Shown here piece by piece: positions 21,938 to 34,006 of a stretch of DNA of 64,000 nucleotides. Positions within the stretch are counted from its first letter, which is position 1, and every line of letters starts with the position of its first letter. The stretch spans positions 186,001-250,000 of the forward strand of contig MBPM02000061.1 of NCBI GenBank assembly GCA_001695595.3. Reading direction: 5' to 3'. The translations under genes and the position numbers were made by a program. Source of the stretch: Plasmopara viticola (Eukaryota > Oomycota > Peronosporomycetes > Peronosporales > Peronosporaceae). The notes under the pieces were generated by a model that did no database searches, was not told where the DNA came from, and worked only from the letters and a program-made list of their open reading frames with translations.

Positions 21938-22740
21938 GAACAAAAAGAATGTGGCGCGCCTTCTTGGAAGGGCTAAAAAAGACTCTGGTCTCAAGGCTTT
22001 CAGTAACAGCACGAAGGACGTCGTCGAGCAAGACCTCGATTGCTTACTTTGCTGAAGAATGACAAGAATACTCCCAAGGCTGTCTTCAGCGAGCTGCAGG
22101 TCAAGATTACTCAAGACGATATGAAATTTTGCAACGGCTTCGGTACCGCCAACTCTCCAAAACAAAGTACAGCAAGAAAGGCAAGGATTTTGACAGTAGA
22201 ATAGTAGAAGTGTTGAAAAAGGAGAAACCACTTGACGAAGTCATGCAGTTATTCGCGTCCATTCGTGATACGATAGGCTTGACGACGTCTGTGGATCAGC
22301 TGTTGGCAGCCACGCGGGGACAAAAGTGGCTCGAGGAGGAAAATGTGCCAAAAGATCTTTACGCAGATCTGATTAAAGCGGATATCCCAGTACACGAACA
22401 GCTGCCTAACTTTGTGCAGTGGCTCGAATTTGTAAGTCTGTACGACAAAACTCAAGGAAAGCGTTAAGTGAAAGACGTGGTGAAATTTCTGGTCCCACAA
22501 AGTGAGGCAACGGATCTGTTTGCTGGTGCTGCACTTCTTGATGAACTCAAGAATATCAAAAGCGTCGAGGACATCGTCGAAGTTGCGTCAGAAGAGTTTT
22601 TTGCGTTTTTGAAACGGGAGTCAGTGTCCCCTGATGAGTTGATAGAACTTCCGGATGTTTTTAGGTGGAAGCATCCGAATGATCCGAGGCAAGAATATTA
22701 TGACAGCGTGGTTAAAAGTTACACTGAATTTCTGAAGTAA
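21938..22740 (+). pseudogene. broken effector copy G fused to gypsy gag
   Basis: Homologous to effector B from about residue 190 to the C-terminus, lacking the signal peptide, EER region and first module. It joins the gypsy gag frame in frame at the junction (frame 21753-22055). It then carries two one-base deletions (near 22031 and 22127) and a TAA at 22465-22467 where B has a serine codon. The natural C-terminus and stop (22738-22740) are intact. Confidence 0.82.
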
Positions 22741-22915
22741 GAATCTCTCTCACCCATTCGTTTCGCCCCAATGGCAAAAGTGCTTCTTACTTGCTCTGAT
22801 TTTTTATATATAGAATCTGACCATTCCTTGTTATCTAATTTTGTACGTTACAGCCGCATTTTATCTGTATCATGGGCCCGTCGAATTGTCTCTGTTGCTT
22901 TACGAGCTCAGTGTC
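22737..22915 (+). other. 3' intron and conserved block of pseudogene G
   Basis: Donor GTAAGA at 22737 overlapping the TAA stop, acceptor TTACAG ending 22853 (117 nt). Same arrangement as B. Confidence 0.55.
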
Positions 22916-23155
22916 TCCTACTGTTCACCCACCAGCAAGTGGCCTACCAGGCATAGCCAGCATAAGTGCAGCAGCGCATGTTTGCTTGCAAGAGTGTGCT
23001 GTCCATTCGAGCAAATTAAGTCTAAAGCAATATTTAGTCTATACTAAAGAATTATAAGCTATAAAATTTATTTCTTATTTTGTCTAGTATCACTTCGAGA
23101 TATACATTCTAAAAAAATAGAGCTACTGCTTAAATACAAATAACGAGGTGTAGTA

Positions 23156-23772
23156 GTCGACCAATCTTTCGTAAATTTGTAGTGCTCGGGTGAATATAAA
23201 GTCTTACCATGTGTCTTGCTTTACAAATTTGACGGCGAACGTGCACGAGAATGAGACAGCATTGAGAAGGCAAAGCAATACATTCGAAAAATGAGCGACC
23301 TTAAATCAAGCAGGCTTACCGACTTTCCTTCAGCACGATACGACGCTTTGCTTGCATTCTACGCCAACAATTTAAATAATAAATTGTTGGCGTAGAATGC
23401 AAGCAAAAAAACAAGGTCTTACAAAAAGTAAGCCAGGTTAAACATACACAATCACAAATTGGTAATGTGATCACCACAGTCAGTTTGCCGTGGCAAAATA
23501 GGTTACTCCAAGCTTGTAGATAGCATTAATTCGTTCATCGAAACCATGTGCTGTAGTTCTGATTTCTAGCTATCTGTATCAGACTATGGCTCAAATTTAA
23601 AAGCCTTTACAAAACGAGCAGCTACACAAAGAAACTGAAGAGTTCACCTCAGCGCGTATGCTTGGCATGGTAGAAAAAATGATTAAAGGCTTCCGTAAAG
23701 ACTGACGTCCTAGAAATTGCTACTGAGGGCTGGCTGTCTTATGGAAGTCGCCTAAATATAAATCAATACGTA
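23156..23772 (-). repeat. repeat unit RU, inverted copy, left part
   Basis: Reverse complement of the 11.4-12.1 kb unit, apart from a 115-nt segment (23537-23651) that is in the plus orientation like 11716-11830. The unit continues to the right of the copia insertion. A new 25-bp-arm hairpin interrupts the short MSDLKSSRLTDF frame. Confidence 0.6.
23350..23404. repeat. perfect 25-bp inverted repeat with 5-nt loop
   Basis: GCTTGCATTCTACGCCAACA plus ATTTA, a loop AATAA, then the exact complement. The other RU copy has only one arm (about 11966-11991), so the second arm was added here, as expected from a fold-back or template-switch event. Confidence 0.8.
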
Positions 23773-23777
23773 ATGTC

Positions 23778-23923
23778 TGTTAAAATTACACCGCTGAATG
23801 CATGTTGAACAGGTGAATGGCTTCACAGTATTTACAAATATGTTACAGTTAGTAATTACATATGGTAGCCGTTCATTGGTCAAGATAAATATCTTCACTT
23901 CGGTTTTTACTTTCTTCTCAATA
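23778..23923 (+). repeat. 5' LTR of copia 1
   Basis: 146 bp, begins TGTTAAAATTACACCGCTG and ends TTCTCAATA; the 3' LTR ends TTCTCAACA, so the terminal CA is mutated here. Confidence 0.9.
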
Positions 23924-23965
23924 GGTTAACAGCCGCAACAAGCTCAAGCAACGTACTCGCCCAAT

Positions 23966-25114
23966 ATGAACAAGCGCACCGAAGTCCTCCTAGGAAGCGG
24001 TAACTATTACCACTGGGAGTTTAACATGAGGATGACCCTGGCGCGGAAGGGTCTCCCGGGACACATCATGGCCGTCAAGGAAGAGAAGGACGTCACGGAG
24101 GCGTGGCTGTTTAATGATGCCAAGGCGCTAGGCATCATTGTTCAAGGCGTTGAGATCCAGCACCAGACCAAGATTCGGTCGGCTACGCGTGCTATGGAGG
24201 CGTTTGGAACCCTCCGCGATTTTTACAATCGCTCGACTCTTTACAATAGTGTTGTGATGACTCGTCGACTACATGAGTTCAAGATGGAAAGTGGAACAAG
24301 CATGGCAGAGCATCTGGACTCTTTTGACGAGCTAGTAGTTGGTCTACAGACTACGGGAGAGCAAGTTGATGAGTCACGCCAGCTGGTGGTACTTCTCAGC
24401 AGTCTACCTTCGGAGTACGACTTGATTTCGTCGATTGTGGAAAACGCAAGGGATATTTCGTTGATAGAAGTCAAGGAGAAGCAGCTCAAAGAGTCGAAGA
24501 AGCTGCAGAGGAAAGAAGCTACAGAGAAAGCGTTTCGCGTAAATGTGAATGGAGATGCTAGAAGATTCAATGGTGGACGGGACAATGAGCGAAAGGGTGG
24601 TCCTCCACGCAATAACGGCGGATCCAAAAGCAAGTGCTTCAACTGTGACCAGTTTGGACACATGAAGCGGAACTGCCCGGCCGGTAAAAGATTCAACAGC
24701 GACGACACGGTGTTTGCTGTTGGTGAAGGGAAGTCATCAGGATGGCTGATTGAAAGTGGAACAACTTTCCACATGACCCCACACAGGAAGGACTTGTTTG
24801 ATTACAAAGGCCTAGAAGCTAGCATCGAAGTTACGATTGCAGACGGGAAGAAGTTGCTTGTCAAAGGAGTCGGCACGGTAAAATTGACTGATTTGAACGG
24901 AATGAGGATTTGCATGCTTAAAGTTCTGCACATTCCTGGACGCGACAGAAGGTTGCTGTCAGTTGGCAAGCTGGCAGAGCGTGGCATGAGTGTGAAATTT
25001 TCGCGTTCGTCATGTGTCGTTTGGAACAAGAAGCAAGCAATTGCGTCGGGCACAAAAGTTGAAAAGTCGTATTTTCTTGACTGTGAGCAAGAAGAAGCAT
25101 GTCTCGTTGAATAG
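23966..25114 (+). pseudogene. gag: copia 1 gag and protease region
   Basis: 382 codons. Gag has the copia UBN2-type central region (LHEFKMESGTSMAEHLDSF, LLSSLPSEYD) and a CCHC zinc knuckle (CFNCDQFGHMKRNC). The protease active site reads WLIESGTTFHMT; the family motif is D-S-G-A/T, so the catalytic aspartate is replaced by glutamate. A TAG at 25112 separates it from the GAG-pre-integrase segment that continues in the same frame (LWHARMGHPS). Confidence 0.88.
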
Positions 25115-26364
25115 ACCGGGACTGACAATCAGTGCGAGCTTTGGCATGCACGCATGGGGCACCCCAGCAAGGATGCGCTGATCAGGACACAGCAATTAAC
25201 TAATGGTATCCCAATTATCAAGCAAAGTGTGGAAATATTGTGTGCCGGATGTTTGAAGGGCAAGCAGACGATCATGGTATTTCCGTCTCGTTCAATGACA
25301 AAGACGACACGTGTGTTGGACCGTGTTCACACAGATGTCATGGGGCCAGTGCGAACTATCTCGAAAGGTGGTGCCAAATACATTCTCACGTTTGTGGATG
25401 ACTTTTCACGATATGTTGCATTTTTCTGATCAAGAGCAAGAGTGAAGTGGCTGGCAAGTTCTAGAAGTTTCTGACATTATACGAAAACCAGTGGGGTGCA
25501 CGACTAAGATGTTTGCGATCCGACAACGGAACCGAGTTCGTAAACAAGAAAATGGCGGGAATATGTCAAGAGAACGGCATTGTACACCAGCGCTCCGTCC
25601 CATACAGCCCGCAGCAGAACGGAGTAGCGGAGCGTATGAACAGGACAATTTTGGAGAAAGCCAGCAGCATGTTACACTACAAGAGCGTTTCGACGGAATG
25701 GTGGGCGGAAGCGGTTAATACAACGGTTTATTTAATTAATCGCTCCAGCAATACGGTCCATCCTGACACCACGCCGTATGAGCTAGTTTTCAAAATGAAG
25801 CCTCGAATGGATCACCTGCGCGTATTTGGTTCGCAAGGCTACGCTCATATTGACGATGTGAAACGGACCAAACTGGAACCCAAGAGCTTCAAGTGTATGT
25901 TTCTTGGCTATGCAGAGAATGTCAAGGGCTATCGCGTGTTTGACTCGGAGAATGCCAAGATTAAAGTGACCCGCTCTGTAAAGTTGGATGAGCGTGAGGT
26001 GGGCGGCATCTACGACACGCAAGAGCTTGAGCCGGAAACAGTTGTTCAAGTAGTTAAGGATGGTGATGAAGTAAATGTACAGCATCAAGTGGATCGACAG
26101 TCAGTTCCGGACGATTCCATGGGAGGTGTCGAAGAGACAGTCGAGAATGTCGATATGGAGGATGTAAATCGTACGCCAAGCGCCGTTGTACAGCGGCTAA
26201 TGCCTTCTGAGACCCCTGTACGAAACGGGCTTGGACTAACGGAGTATCATCAACCTTCTCAAGTGCAACAAGAAGATCGTTTGGTGTTTCGGCCTGAATT
26301 GGAGCGAACACGAACAAGACGTGAGCCAGTGCTAATGCTAAGAAACGATTCCGATGGTGGATAG
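25115..26364 (+). pseudogene. copia 1 integrase region, broken
   Basis: Contains the zinc-binding CAGCLKGKQ, the core D in HTDVMGPV, the second D in RSDNGTEF and the E in NGVAERMNRT. A frameshift near 25426 and a stop at about 25462 split the core, and a TAG at 26362 ends the frame before the RT. Confidence 0.88.
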
Positions 26365-26454
26365 TCAACAGAAGGCAGTGAGGGCCCACCGACTCCAAAG
26401 CGTGCTAGGACTGACGAAGATGGACTAATTGCGGAAGCCTTTCTTGCCTACGCT

Positions 26455-28057
26455 GTGAATATTGACGATGATACGGACTCACCGACTACTTATACTCAAG
26501 CAATGGCAAGCGACGATGCATTGAAATGGCGTGAAGCAATGGATGCTGAGCTTCGCTTTCACGAAGAGAATAAAACGTGGACATTGCAGCCACGAGGGGA
26601 AATTGGACGCGCAATTGGATCACGTTGGGTATTTGCCAAAAAGCGTGATCAGAATGGCGCTATCGTGCGATACAAGGCACGACTAGTCGCGAAAGGTTTC
26701 AAGCAGAAGTATGGCGTTGACTTTTTTGAGACTTATTCCCCGGTTGCCAACATGAATTCGATCCGAATAATTCTCGCGGTATGTGTTAAATGTGGTTATC
26801 AAATGGAACAGCTGGACGGCAACACGGCTTTTCTTAATAGTGTGTTGACGGACAACCTTTTAATGGAAGTTCCGCTTGGTGTCGACAATGCTCAAGGATA
26901 CATATGTCAACTAAACAAGGCTATTTACGGACTTGAGCAAGCAGCGAGTGCCTGGAACAAGACAATACATCGTGTCTTCGTCAGGAATGGCTTTAAGAGT
27001 TGCGGAGCAGATCAATGTGCTTATGTTAAGAGAACTGAAGAAGGTTTTGCTTACGTTGGACTATATGTGGATGACATGATTATCGCAGCAAGAAGCAGCA
27101 AAGAATTAAATCAGGTAAAGGGGGTACTCAAGAATGCTTACAAGATGAAGGAGTCTGGTCAGGCGGAATTTATTTTGGGTATGGAAATTGATCACGACAG
27201 GTCAGCTGGAATATTGATGATCAAACAGACTCGCTACATCGATGACGTGGTCAAGCGATTCGGTCAACAAGATGCCAAAAGTGTTGAAAACCCTTGCGTA
27301 ACAGGATTGAAGCTGTCGTCAAAGCAGTCACCCACAACGGAAGAGGGACGGTCGACAATGCGATCAAAGCCTTATCGCTCTTTGATTGGATGCTTGCTGT
27401 ACATAACGACATGCACTCGGCCTGATATTGCTTACGTGGTGACGCAGCTATCACGTTTTCTGGAGAACCCAGGACTACAAGATTGGAGCGCAGCAATTCG
27501 AGTAGTACGGTATCTGAATACTACGCGTCAAATCGGTATCGTCTACCGAGGAACTGGAACCGTTACGGTCAAGGCATACTCGGATGCAGATTGGGGCAGC
27601 AACACGGATGACAGACGCTCGGTCTCGAGAATTATGGTCATGATTGCAAGCGCACCAATGGTATTTAAGTCGAAGTACCAGCGGACAGTTGCGCTGAGCT
27701 CAGCGGAAGCTGAGTATATGGCTCTCAGTTTATGCACACAAAAAGTTCTTTGGACGCGGGCAATGCTAAAGGACATGGGTCACGAGCAAGTTGAAGGCAC
27801 ACAGGTTTGGGAAGACAGCCAAGGTACTATTACGTTGGCCAATAACGCCGGATACCATGCTAGGACGAAGCATGTGGACATCAAGCACCACTATCCATGA
27901 GAACGTGCAAGAAGGACTGTTGAAGATCGAACATATCGACACAAAGAGTTAGCTTGCAGATATGCTGACGAAGGCAGTTGGGACCAAGATGCGTAAGTAT
28001 CTGCGTGAAGCCACCGGAATCAAGACCAAGTCAGCAACAAAGGACACACAGCATTAG
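26455..28057 (+). pseudogene. copia 1 reverse transcriptase and RNase H, 3' broken
   Basis: A long intact frame to 27900 encodes the RVT_2-type polymerase (WVFAKKRDQNG, LDGNTAFLNS, YVDDMIIAA) and RNase H (AYSDADWGS, SSAEAEYMAL, TKHVDIKHH). Near 27895 a one-base loss shifts the frame, and a further TAG lies in the tail that resembles ADMLTKAVG. The YVDD catalytic box is intact. Confidence 0.9.
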
Positions 28058-28070
28058 CGGTGAGTGGGAG

Positions 28071-28216
28071 TGTTAAAATTACACCGTTGAATGCATGTTG
28101 AACAGGTGAATGGCTTCACAGTATTTACAAGTACGTTACGGTCAGTAGTTACATATGGTAGCCGTTCATTGGTCAAGATAAATACATTCACTTCGGTTTT
28201 TACTTTCTTCTCAACA
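28071..28216 (+). repeat. 3' LTR of copia 1
   Basis: 146 bp, begins TGTTAAAATTACACCGTTG and ends TTCTCAACA, followed by the ATGTC duplication. Confidence 0.9.
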
Positions 28217-28221
28217 ATGTC

Positions 28222-28430
28222 ACAACTTTCTCGATATTTGGTATTTGCATTATCGCTTGATACTACAGTTTGAAGTGCACAAAGAATAATCTGTTGAGAC
28301 TTACTTCAGCCTCTGCCTGTTTTGTTATACAAGCTAGTTTATGACAAAATCGCACGTGCGTGTGTGTTGATCCAAACACATTCTTCCGCGATATCGTATT
28401 TTGTATGCCCGCGACACATGCGTCGACAAT
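28222..28430 (-). repeat. repeat unit RU, inverted copy, right part
   Basis: Continues the RU homology interrupted by copia 1 (reverse complement of about 11426-11613). It ends near GTATGCCCGCGAC. Confidence 0.6.
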
Positions 28431-29604
28431 TGACGACCCACTAATCACTTCTGATGCAGTAGATTTCAGCACAGACGAAGTAATCAGTAATAAAGCATTT
28501 AATGATCCGTTTATTCCCCTCACTTCATTTCAAAGCACCATGGGGCTCACTTTTCGTCTTCCACGTAAGAGATAAAATATCGTTATCAAGTCTTAAGTGA
28601 AAAAAAGAAGACTCGCTTTTTCTTTAGTGGCAAGACTATTTCAGTAGCACTGCCATCCCCCACCCCATGATTTCGACCGACCACTGACTGACTCACTGTT
28701 TGTAATCAGTGGTACAAGTACGACCTTGAGTTAAATAAAAATATTTGATACCGCCAGTACAAGCGATAGACCCCCGCCTATATATTGGTCTCCAAAATAG
28801 TCATTCTCCGCTGTGCTTCGTTTTGGCCGCAGCGCATCTATTGTGACTTGGACCGCACATATCATAAAGAGAGTCCTATTCATGCCCACAGAGTGCGATT
28901 TTCGTTAGCCCGATAAGATTTACTGCGAAACTTAACAGTCAGTAAATTAGCAAGTCTTCTACCCATTTATAATAAAAATTAAACACCCGGCTTTTTCACT
29001 CTAAGCGGAATTGCGAGGCAACAACGCTTATATTATTCTTTGAGAAAACGCTACAGTAATATTTTTGCGCATCCTTTAAGCAACTTGTTTTCGAAGTATA
29101 TCCCTTATTGCCTCACTCTACCGCTCACTCTGGCTGTAGCGTGACGGTGTCGAGTCATTGATTTCCACATTTAATGTTTGTCGGGGTATGGCATGTAAAT
29201 CTTGCTACTTTTACTGACTGTGGTCGGCCATTAGAGTATTCGAAAGTGTTTTCATCTTCTCTACTTAAAACGTAGGCACGAAAACATGCGCAACTCGATC
29301 ACAGCGATTAGACCTTGACTTTGCTCAGAAATGTGGGCAAAACACTGATGCAAACGCTTAAAACCCACATCTTGAATCAGGATCCGGGCTCGAGCCGGCA
29401 ACACTCGGGCTTTTCGAGAAAGAAATCCATAAGCAGCTGTACGATGGAACCAGGTATCAGAAGCCTGACAATGGGTACATCTGCTTTTAATACTACCGCA
29501 ACCTATAAGGAATGATTTGCTCCAAATTTTGAATAACAGGATCGTGGTCCCATTTTTCGACAAAATACTTGCGCCCACCACTCGGCATTTTATTTCTTGG
29601 CATA
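28431..29604. other. spacer upstream of effector H
   Basis: A 71-codon frame (28360-28575) starts in the RU and runs into unique sequence; no domain is recognised. The rest shows no gene. No close match to the D/E/F promoter is seen before H. Confidence 0.4.
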
Positions 29605-29786
29605 ATGCGCTGGAACCTGTTGTTGATTGGGTGCTGCACTTGCTTTGGTCTCCGCGCGAAAGCGAAACCGTTCAATAACGCTGGTCACTTCGACAGCGAC
29701 GCCGCTTCTAGGTCAAGCGAATTTGTGGCTGAGGACCTGTCAAATGAAGCTAGACAGTCTCTCAGCAACCGTGAGAGCGATTTAAT

Positions 29787-29928
29787 TGAAAATGTTACTT
29801 GGGCACTAATTGGCAAATTGCAAAAGTGAATATATTTATAAGTGCTAATTTTAAGTAGTCATCAACTGATTGCAGATACCGGTACTTACCGATATGTAGT
29901 CGCTGGTCGAGGCGTCGATTCTCCAACA
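29787..29928 (-). repeat. 3' LTR of copia 2
   Basis: 142 bp. The pol frame of the element ends inside this LTR (stop at 29886). Confidence 0.9.
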
Positions 29929-31174
29929 CTCCCACTCGACTCGTCAGCACTTGGCGACTTGATGCCCAACTTGTTCCGGAGATTTTGAAACTGCACATTG
30001 CTGATTGGCTTGGTCATCATGTCGGCCATCATGTCGTTTGTTGAGCAATACTGCAACACCACTTGGCCTTCTTCTACCTTTTCACGAACAAAATGATAAC
30101 GAATGTCGATGTGCTTGGTGCGCTTGTGAACTTCCGAGCTCTCGGCCAATGCAATGGAGATCTGATTGTCCTCGTAAACTGTAACCGCTTCATCAGTTGT
30201 CAACTCACCCAATTCGCTTAAGAAAGCCTTTAGCCATTTAGCCTCTTGTGTTGCCTCCGACAACGCCATGTATTCAGCTTCAGTACATTACAGCGCCACC
30301 GTACGTTGCTTCTTGCTTCTCCAACTGATGCATCCGCCGTTCATCATTAACGCATAGCCGCTCGTGCTTCTTCTTGTTGCAATATCTCCAGCCCAATCTG
30401 CATCCGTGAAACCTCGAAGTCCATCATCGCAGCCCAGTACGATATCATGTGTCCTTGTCCCATGAATGTACCTGAAGATCCGCTTGAACGCTTACCAATG
30501 AGTAGGACATGGATCTGCCGCAGATTGGCTGAGTACTCCCACTTCTGCCGCGAGGTCTGGTCGAATACATACCATGAGATACATGACGCACCCTACTGTA
30601 TTTCGATAGGGGACTCCAGCCATGGTCACGTCGTGCTTACAACCGTCTTCACACATTTTCTTTGTCAGTTTGAGGCCCTGATCTTGAGGTGTCTTGACCG
30701 GGTTACTGGCATCCATCTTAAAATTGTGCAAATTGTCACTTGCAAACTTATTCTGTCGCATCGAAATAACTCCACTTGTCTTGTCTTGCTCAATTTCAAT
30801 TCCGAGGAAAAACTTGAGCTGGCCCGATCAGTCATCTCGAATCGATTACTTAATGCTTGCTTGGTATCTTGAAGAATCTTGACACTGCTGCTTGCGAGCA
30901 CTAAATCATCAACGTAAAGAGCCACAAAGATCATGGCTTGGTCGTTTCGCATCAAGTAAATGCAGTGGTCTGACTCACACTTCTTGAACCCAAGCTTAAG
31001 CATGAACTCGCCGATGGTCTTGTTCCACATGCGAGGTGACTGTTTCAGGCCGTATAGTGACCGCTTGAGCTTGCAAACAAAATCCGGGTGCTCTTGATTC
31101 ACAAAGCCGTCCGGTTGCTCCATGTATATGTCTTCATCCAACGGTCCGTTAAGGAACGCTGTCTTGACGTTCAT
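29886..31174 (-). pseudogene. copia 2 RT C-terminal half and RNase H, broken
   Basis: Contains [20 protein letters not shown], the polymerase box [20 protein letters not shown] and the RNase H end (MALSEATQEAKWL, YEDNQISIAL, KHIDIRYHF). Frameshifts occur after the YVDD region (near 30790) and in the 30270-30500 segment. Confidence 0.88.
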
Positions 31175-33426
31175 TTGATGCAGTGTAAGGCTGTATTGGG
31201 GGGGGCAGCAAGACTAAACAGGATCCGAATCGATGTGAGCTTCGCCACTGGTGCAAACGTTTCATCATAGTCAATGCCGTACTTCTGTGAGAAGCCTTTA
31301 GCAACAAGACGAGCCTTAAACCTTTCAACTTCCCCGTCTTGATTCTCTTTCACGCGAAAAACCCATCTGCATCCAATCGCCTTGCGTCCTTTTGGCAATG
31401 GCACAATCTCCCAAGTTTGATTTTTATGCAGGGACTTAACCTCCGAGTCGCCGGCTTCCTTCCACTTTACAGCGACACTGGATTCCATAGCCGACTTGAA
31501 TGAAGTCGGCATTTCTCCCACTGAATCCACGACGTAGGCCGCCTCAACATTGAAGCAGTCTTGTGCTGCTGCCGACATCTCTTTAAGTCCACGACCTTTG
31601 CTGAAGATTGTATGCCGCTTAATTCTTGGAATTTCTGTTGCTTTCTCGAGCGATTCATTTCGTTGGTGACGTTTCCTGCACACCACAATGTCAACATTGG
31701 AAGAAGTTGCCTCTTCTACTTGTGATTCTTCATCAGTTTCTTCGACATCTTCGATGACAACCTCTTCATTGCAGTGATCACGCTTCCCAGTATCAAAGAC
31801 CATTTCCATAAACTTGGCATCGCGACTGACTAGCACACGACGAGTTTGTAGTTCCTCAAAACGATACGCTATTTCACGCTCGGAATAACCGATAAAGCGG
31901 CAGCGTACCGACCTTACATCAAGTTTGGTGCGTTTTTCTTTGGGAACCGTGACAAATGCGTGGCATCCAAACACCTTAAGGTTTGCCAGCAATGGCTTTT
32001 TACCGGTCCAAATTTGGTGAGGTGACTTATTGTGAGAAACGGCGCGTGTAAAACAACGATTTCGTAGGAATGCAGCGGTCAGAACTGCTTCGCCCCAGTA
32101 AATTTTTGGTAATAGAGCGTGTTCCATCATGCACCTCGCGCACTCAGCCAACGTTCGGTTCATGCGCTCAGCCACTCCATTCAGCTGTGGTGTGTACGGC
32201 GGGGTGAACTTTTGAGCGATTTCCCGGTCACTGCAAAACTTGGCCATTCTGTGCGATGTATATTCTCCACCATTGTCACTGCGAAGCGACTTTACTCGAT
32301 ATCCGGTCTGCGTTTCAGCAAGTGCGACATATTCAGCAAACTTGGTAGAAACTTCGGATTTGTTGCGCAGCAAGTATACCATGCAAAAGTGGGATTTGTC
32401 ATCAATAAATGTGACGAAATATCGCTTTCCACTAAAAGTAGGCGTCCGCATAGGGCCACAAACATTACTGTGGATGACCTCCAGCACTTGTTTCGCACGG
32501 TTAGGTGATGACTTGATGTAGCTTGTACGCGTTTGTTTGCCAAGCAAACATCCGTCACACGCCTCCCACTGCTTAACAGACGCAATGTCAATTCCAGTTC
32601 CATAGTTTTTCTTAACAATGGCATCCAATCCACTAAAGCCAATGTGACCCAGTCGAAGGTGCCAGAGGTACGAATTTGTGTCCCCATGGCATCCCATCGA
32701 AGTTGTCACATTTGCCGTCTCAGCTGGAATTGGTGTCATGCAGAGCTTCATCAAACCCTTTCCTTCGCGAGCACCAACCTGCCATCGCAAACCTTTTGCA
32801 TTTGCAAAGCAACCATCTCGCTCAAAGGTAACTGGTCCGACATCCTTCGTAAAACGGCCCACTGACAACAAATTTCGCAGTAGTTTCGGAATGTGCCACA
32901 CACGTGTAAGTACACCTTTCTTGATTCCACGTGGTGTTTGCATCGACATAACTATGTCACCCGTTCCAACCGCTTGAACAATACCGTCATCAGCAAGGTG
33001 TACGTCCACCGGAGACATGACCTTGTAGTTGATCATATACTCTTTCGAGTACGTCATATGCTGAGTTGCACCCGAGTCTACCAGCCAAACACTGCTTGAC
33101 TTGAAAGCACTTGTGTCACCACCCACCGAAAATAGAAAGTAGCTAGAAACATCTTCGACTTGTGCGACATTCGCACGCTGTGGCCTTTGCCGCTCCGCAT
33201 TATCACGAATTCGCGCGGGACACTTGGCAATTCAATGACCTTGTTCCCCACAGTAAAGGCAAGATCCACTTGTCTTCGCCTGCACAAGACGTCCTTTGCG
33301 CTTGTTGTTATCATTAGCCATGAACGCTTGCCCTTGGTTGTGCGCGGCTCCATCGATGCCGCCACCCTGTTCCTTGCGCTTCATGTCTTCATGTAGTACC
33401 CGAGACGTCACGAGATACCACGTCAA
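31171..33426 (-). pseudogene. copia 2 zinc knuckle, protease, integrase and RT start
   Basis: The zinc knuckle CLYCGEQGH is interrupted by TGA before its last cysteine. The protease box VWLVDSGATQHMT is intact. In the integrase the first core aspartate is asparagine (HSNVCGPM); RSDNGGEY and NGVAERMNRT are normal. The frame runs into the RT (WVFRVKENQDGE) and shifts at a C8 run near 31200. Confidence 0.88.
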
Positions 33427-33441
33427 TGAATCAGCACGTGA

Positions 33442-33999
33442 CTATAGTGCCGTGATGAGAAATTGGTACGATTCACTCAAACTACTCAGAAGCGTGATAA
33501 CCAAGTCGTCCTCGCTAACCGGAGCCCCGATCGCATCAAGCTGCTCCTCTAGTGTCTTCAACTTGTTAATGTGCTGAAGCACATCACCACCTTCATCCAC
33601 TGTTGCTGTCAGGAAACGTCGACGAAGGAAGAGTCGATTGGCGAGGCTCTTCTTCTCGAAATGTCCTTCGAGTCTTGACCATGCATCATGCGCGCCAGTC
33701 GCAGAACGAACCAGTGGCAGCTGCGAATCTTCCATCGCGAGACAGATGATCGCAAGCGCCTTGCGTGACTTCCTCTTATAGGTTCCTTGGTCCAGCGAAG
33801 TGACGCATTGCTCCAACTTGATCTCGCCACTTGCCACGTCCCACAGATCTTTCTCCTCCAACACCATCTGCATCTTGAATTTCCAGTTGTGGAAGTTGGT
33901 GCCGTCGAACTTGTTAATCCGGCTTGGCGTAGACGCGTCCATGGTGGCGAAGGCAGAGTCAGGGGGCGGGAAGGCAGAGTCGGCGGGGCTTGGGCTCAT
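33442..33999 (-). pseudogene. gag: copia 2 gag
   Basis: Starts MSPSPADSAF within or next to the primer-binding region. It contains the gag signature NKFDGTNFHNWKFKM and LITLLSSL-like core (VITLLSSLSESYQF), and is ended by a TAG at 33442-33444 before the zinc knuckle. Confidence 0.85.
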
Positions 34000-34006
34000 A
34001 ACCAAT

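Larger units (their letters stand above)
23773..28221 (+). mobile_element. Ty1/copia retrotransposon 1, full length, decayed
   Basis: LTRs of 146 bp (23778-23923 and 28071-28216; TGTTAAAATTACACC at the 5' end) differ at about nine sites by eye. The flanking 5-bp duplication ATGTC is at 23773-23777 and 28217-28221. A purine-rich tract (GGTGAGTGGGAG) precedes the 3' LTR. The internal region encodes gag, protease, integrase, RT and RNase H in copia order. Stops at 25112, about 25462, 26362 and about 27949 and frameshifts near 25426 and 27895 make it non-autonomous. The empty site is preserved in the RU copy at 11.6 kb. Confidence 0.93.

Noticed and set aside
24241..25195. Minus-strand frames inside copia 1
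   Set aside because: Shadows of the gag-protease frame.
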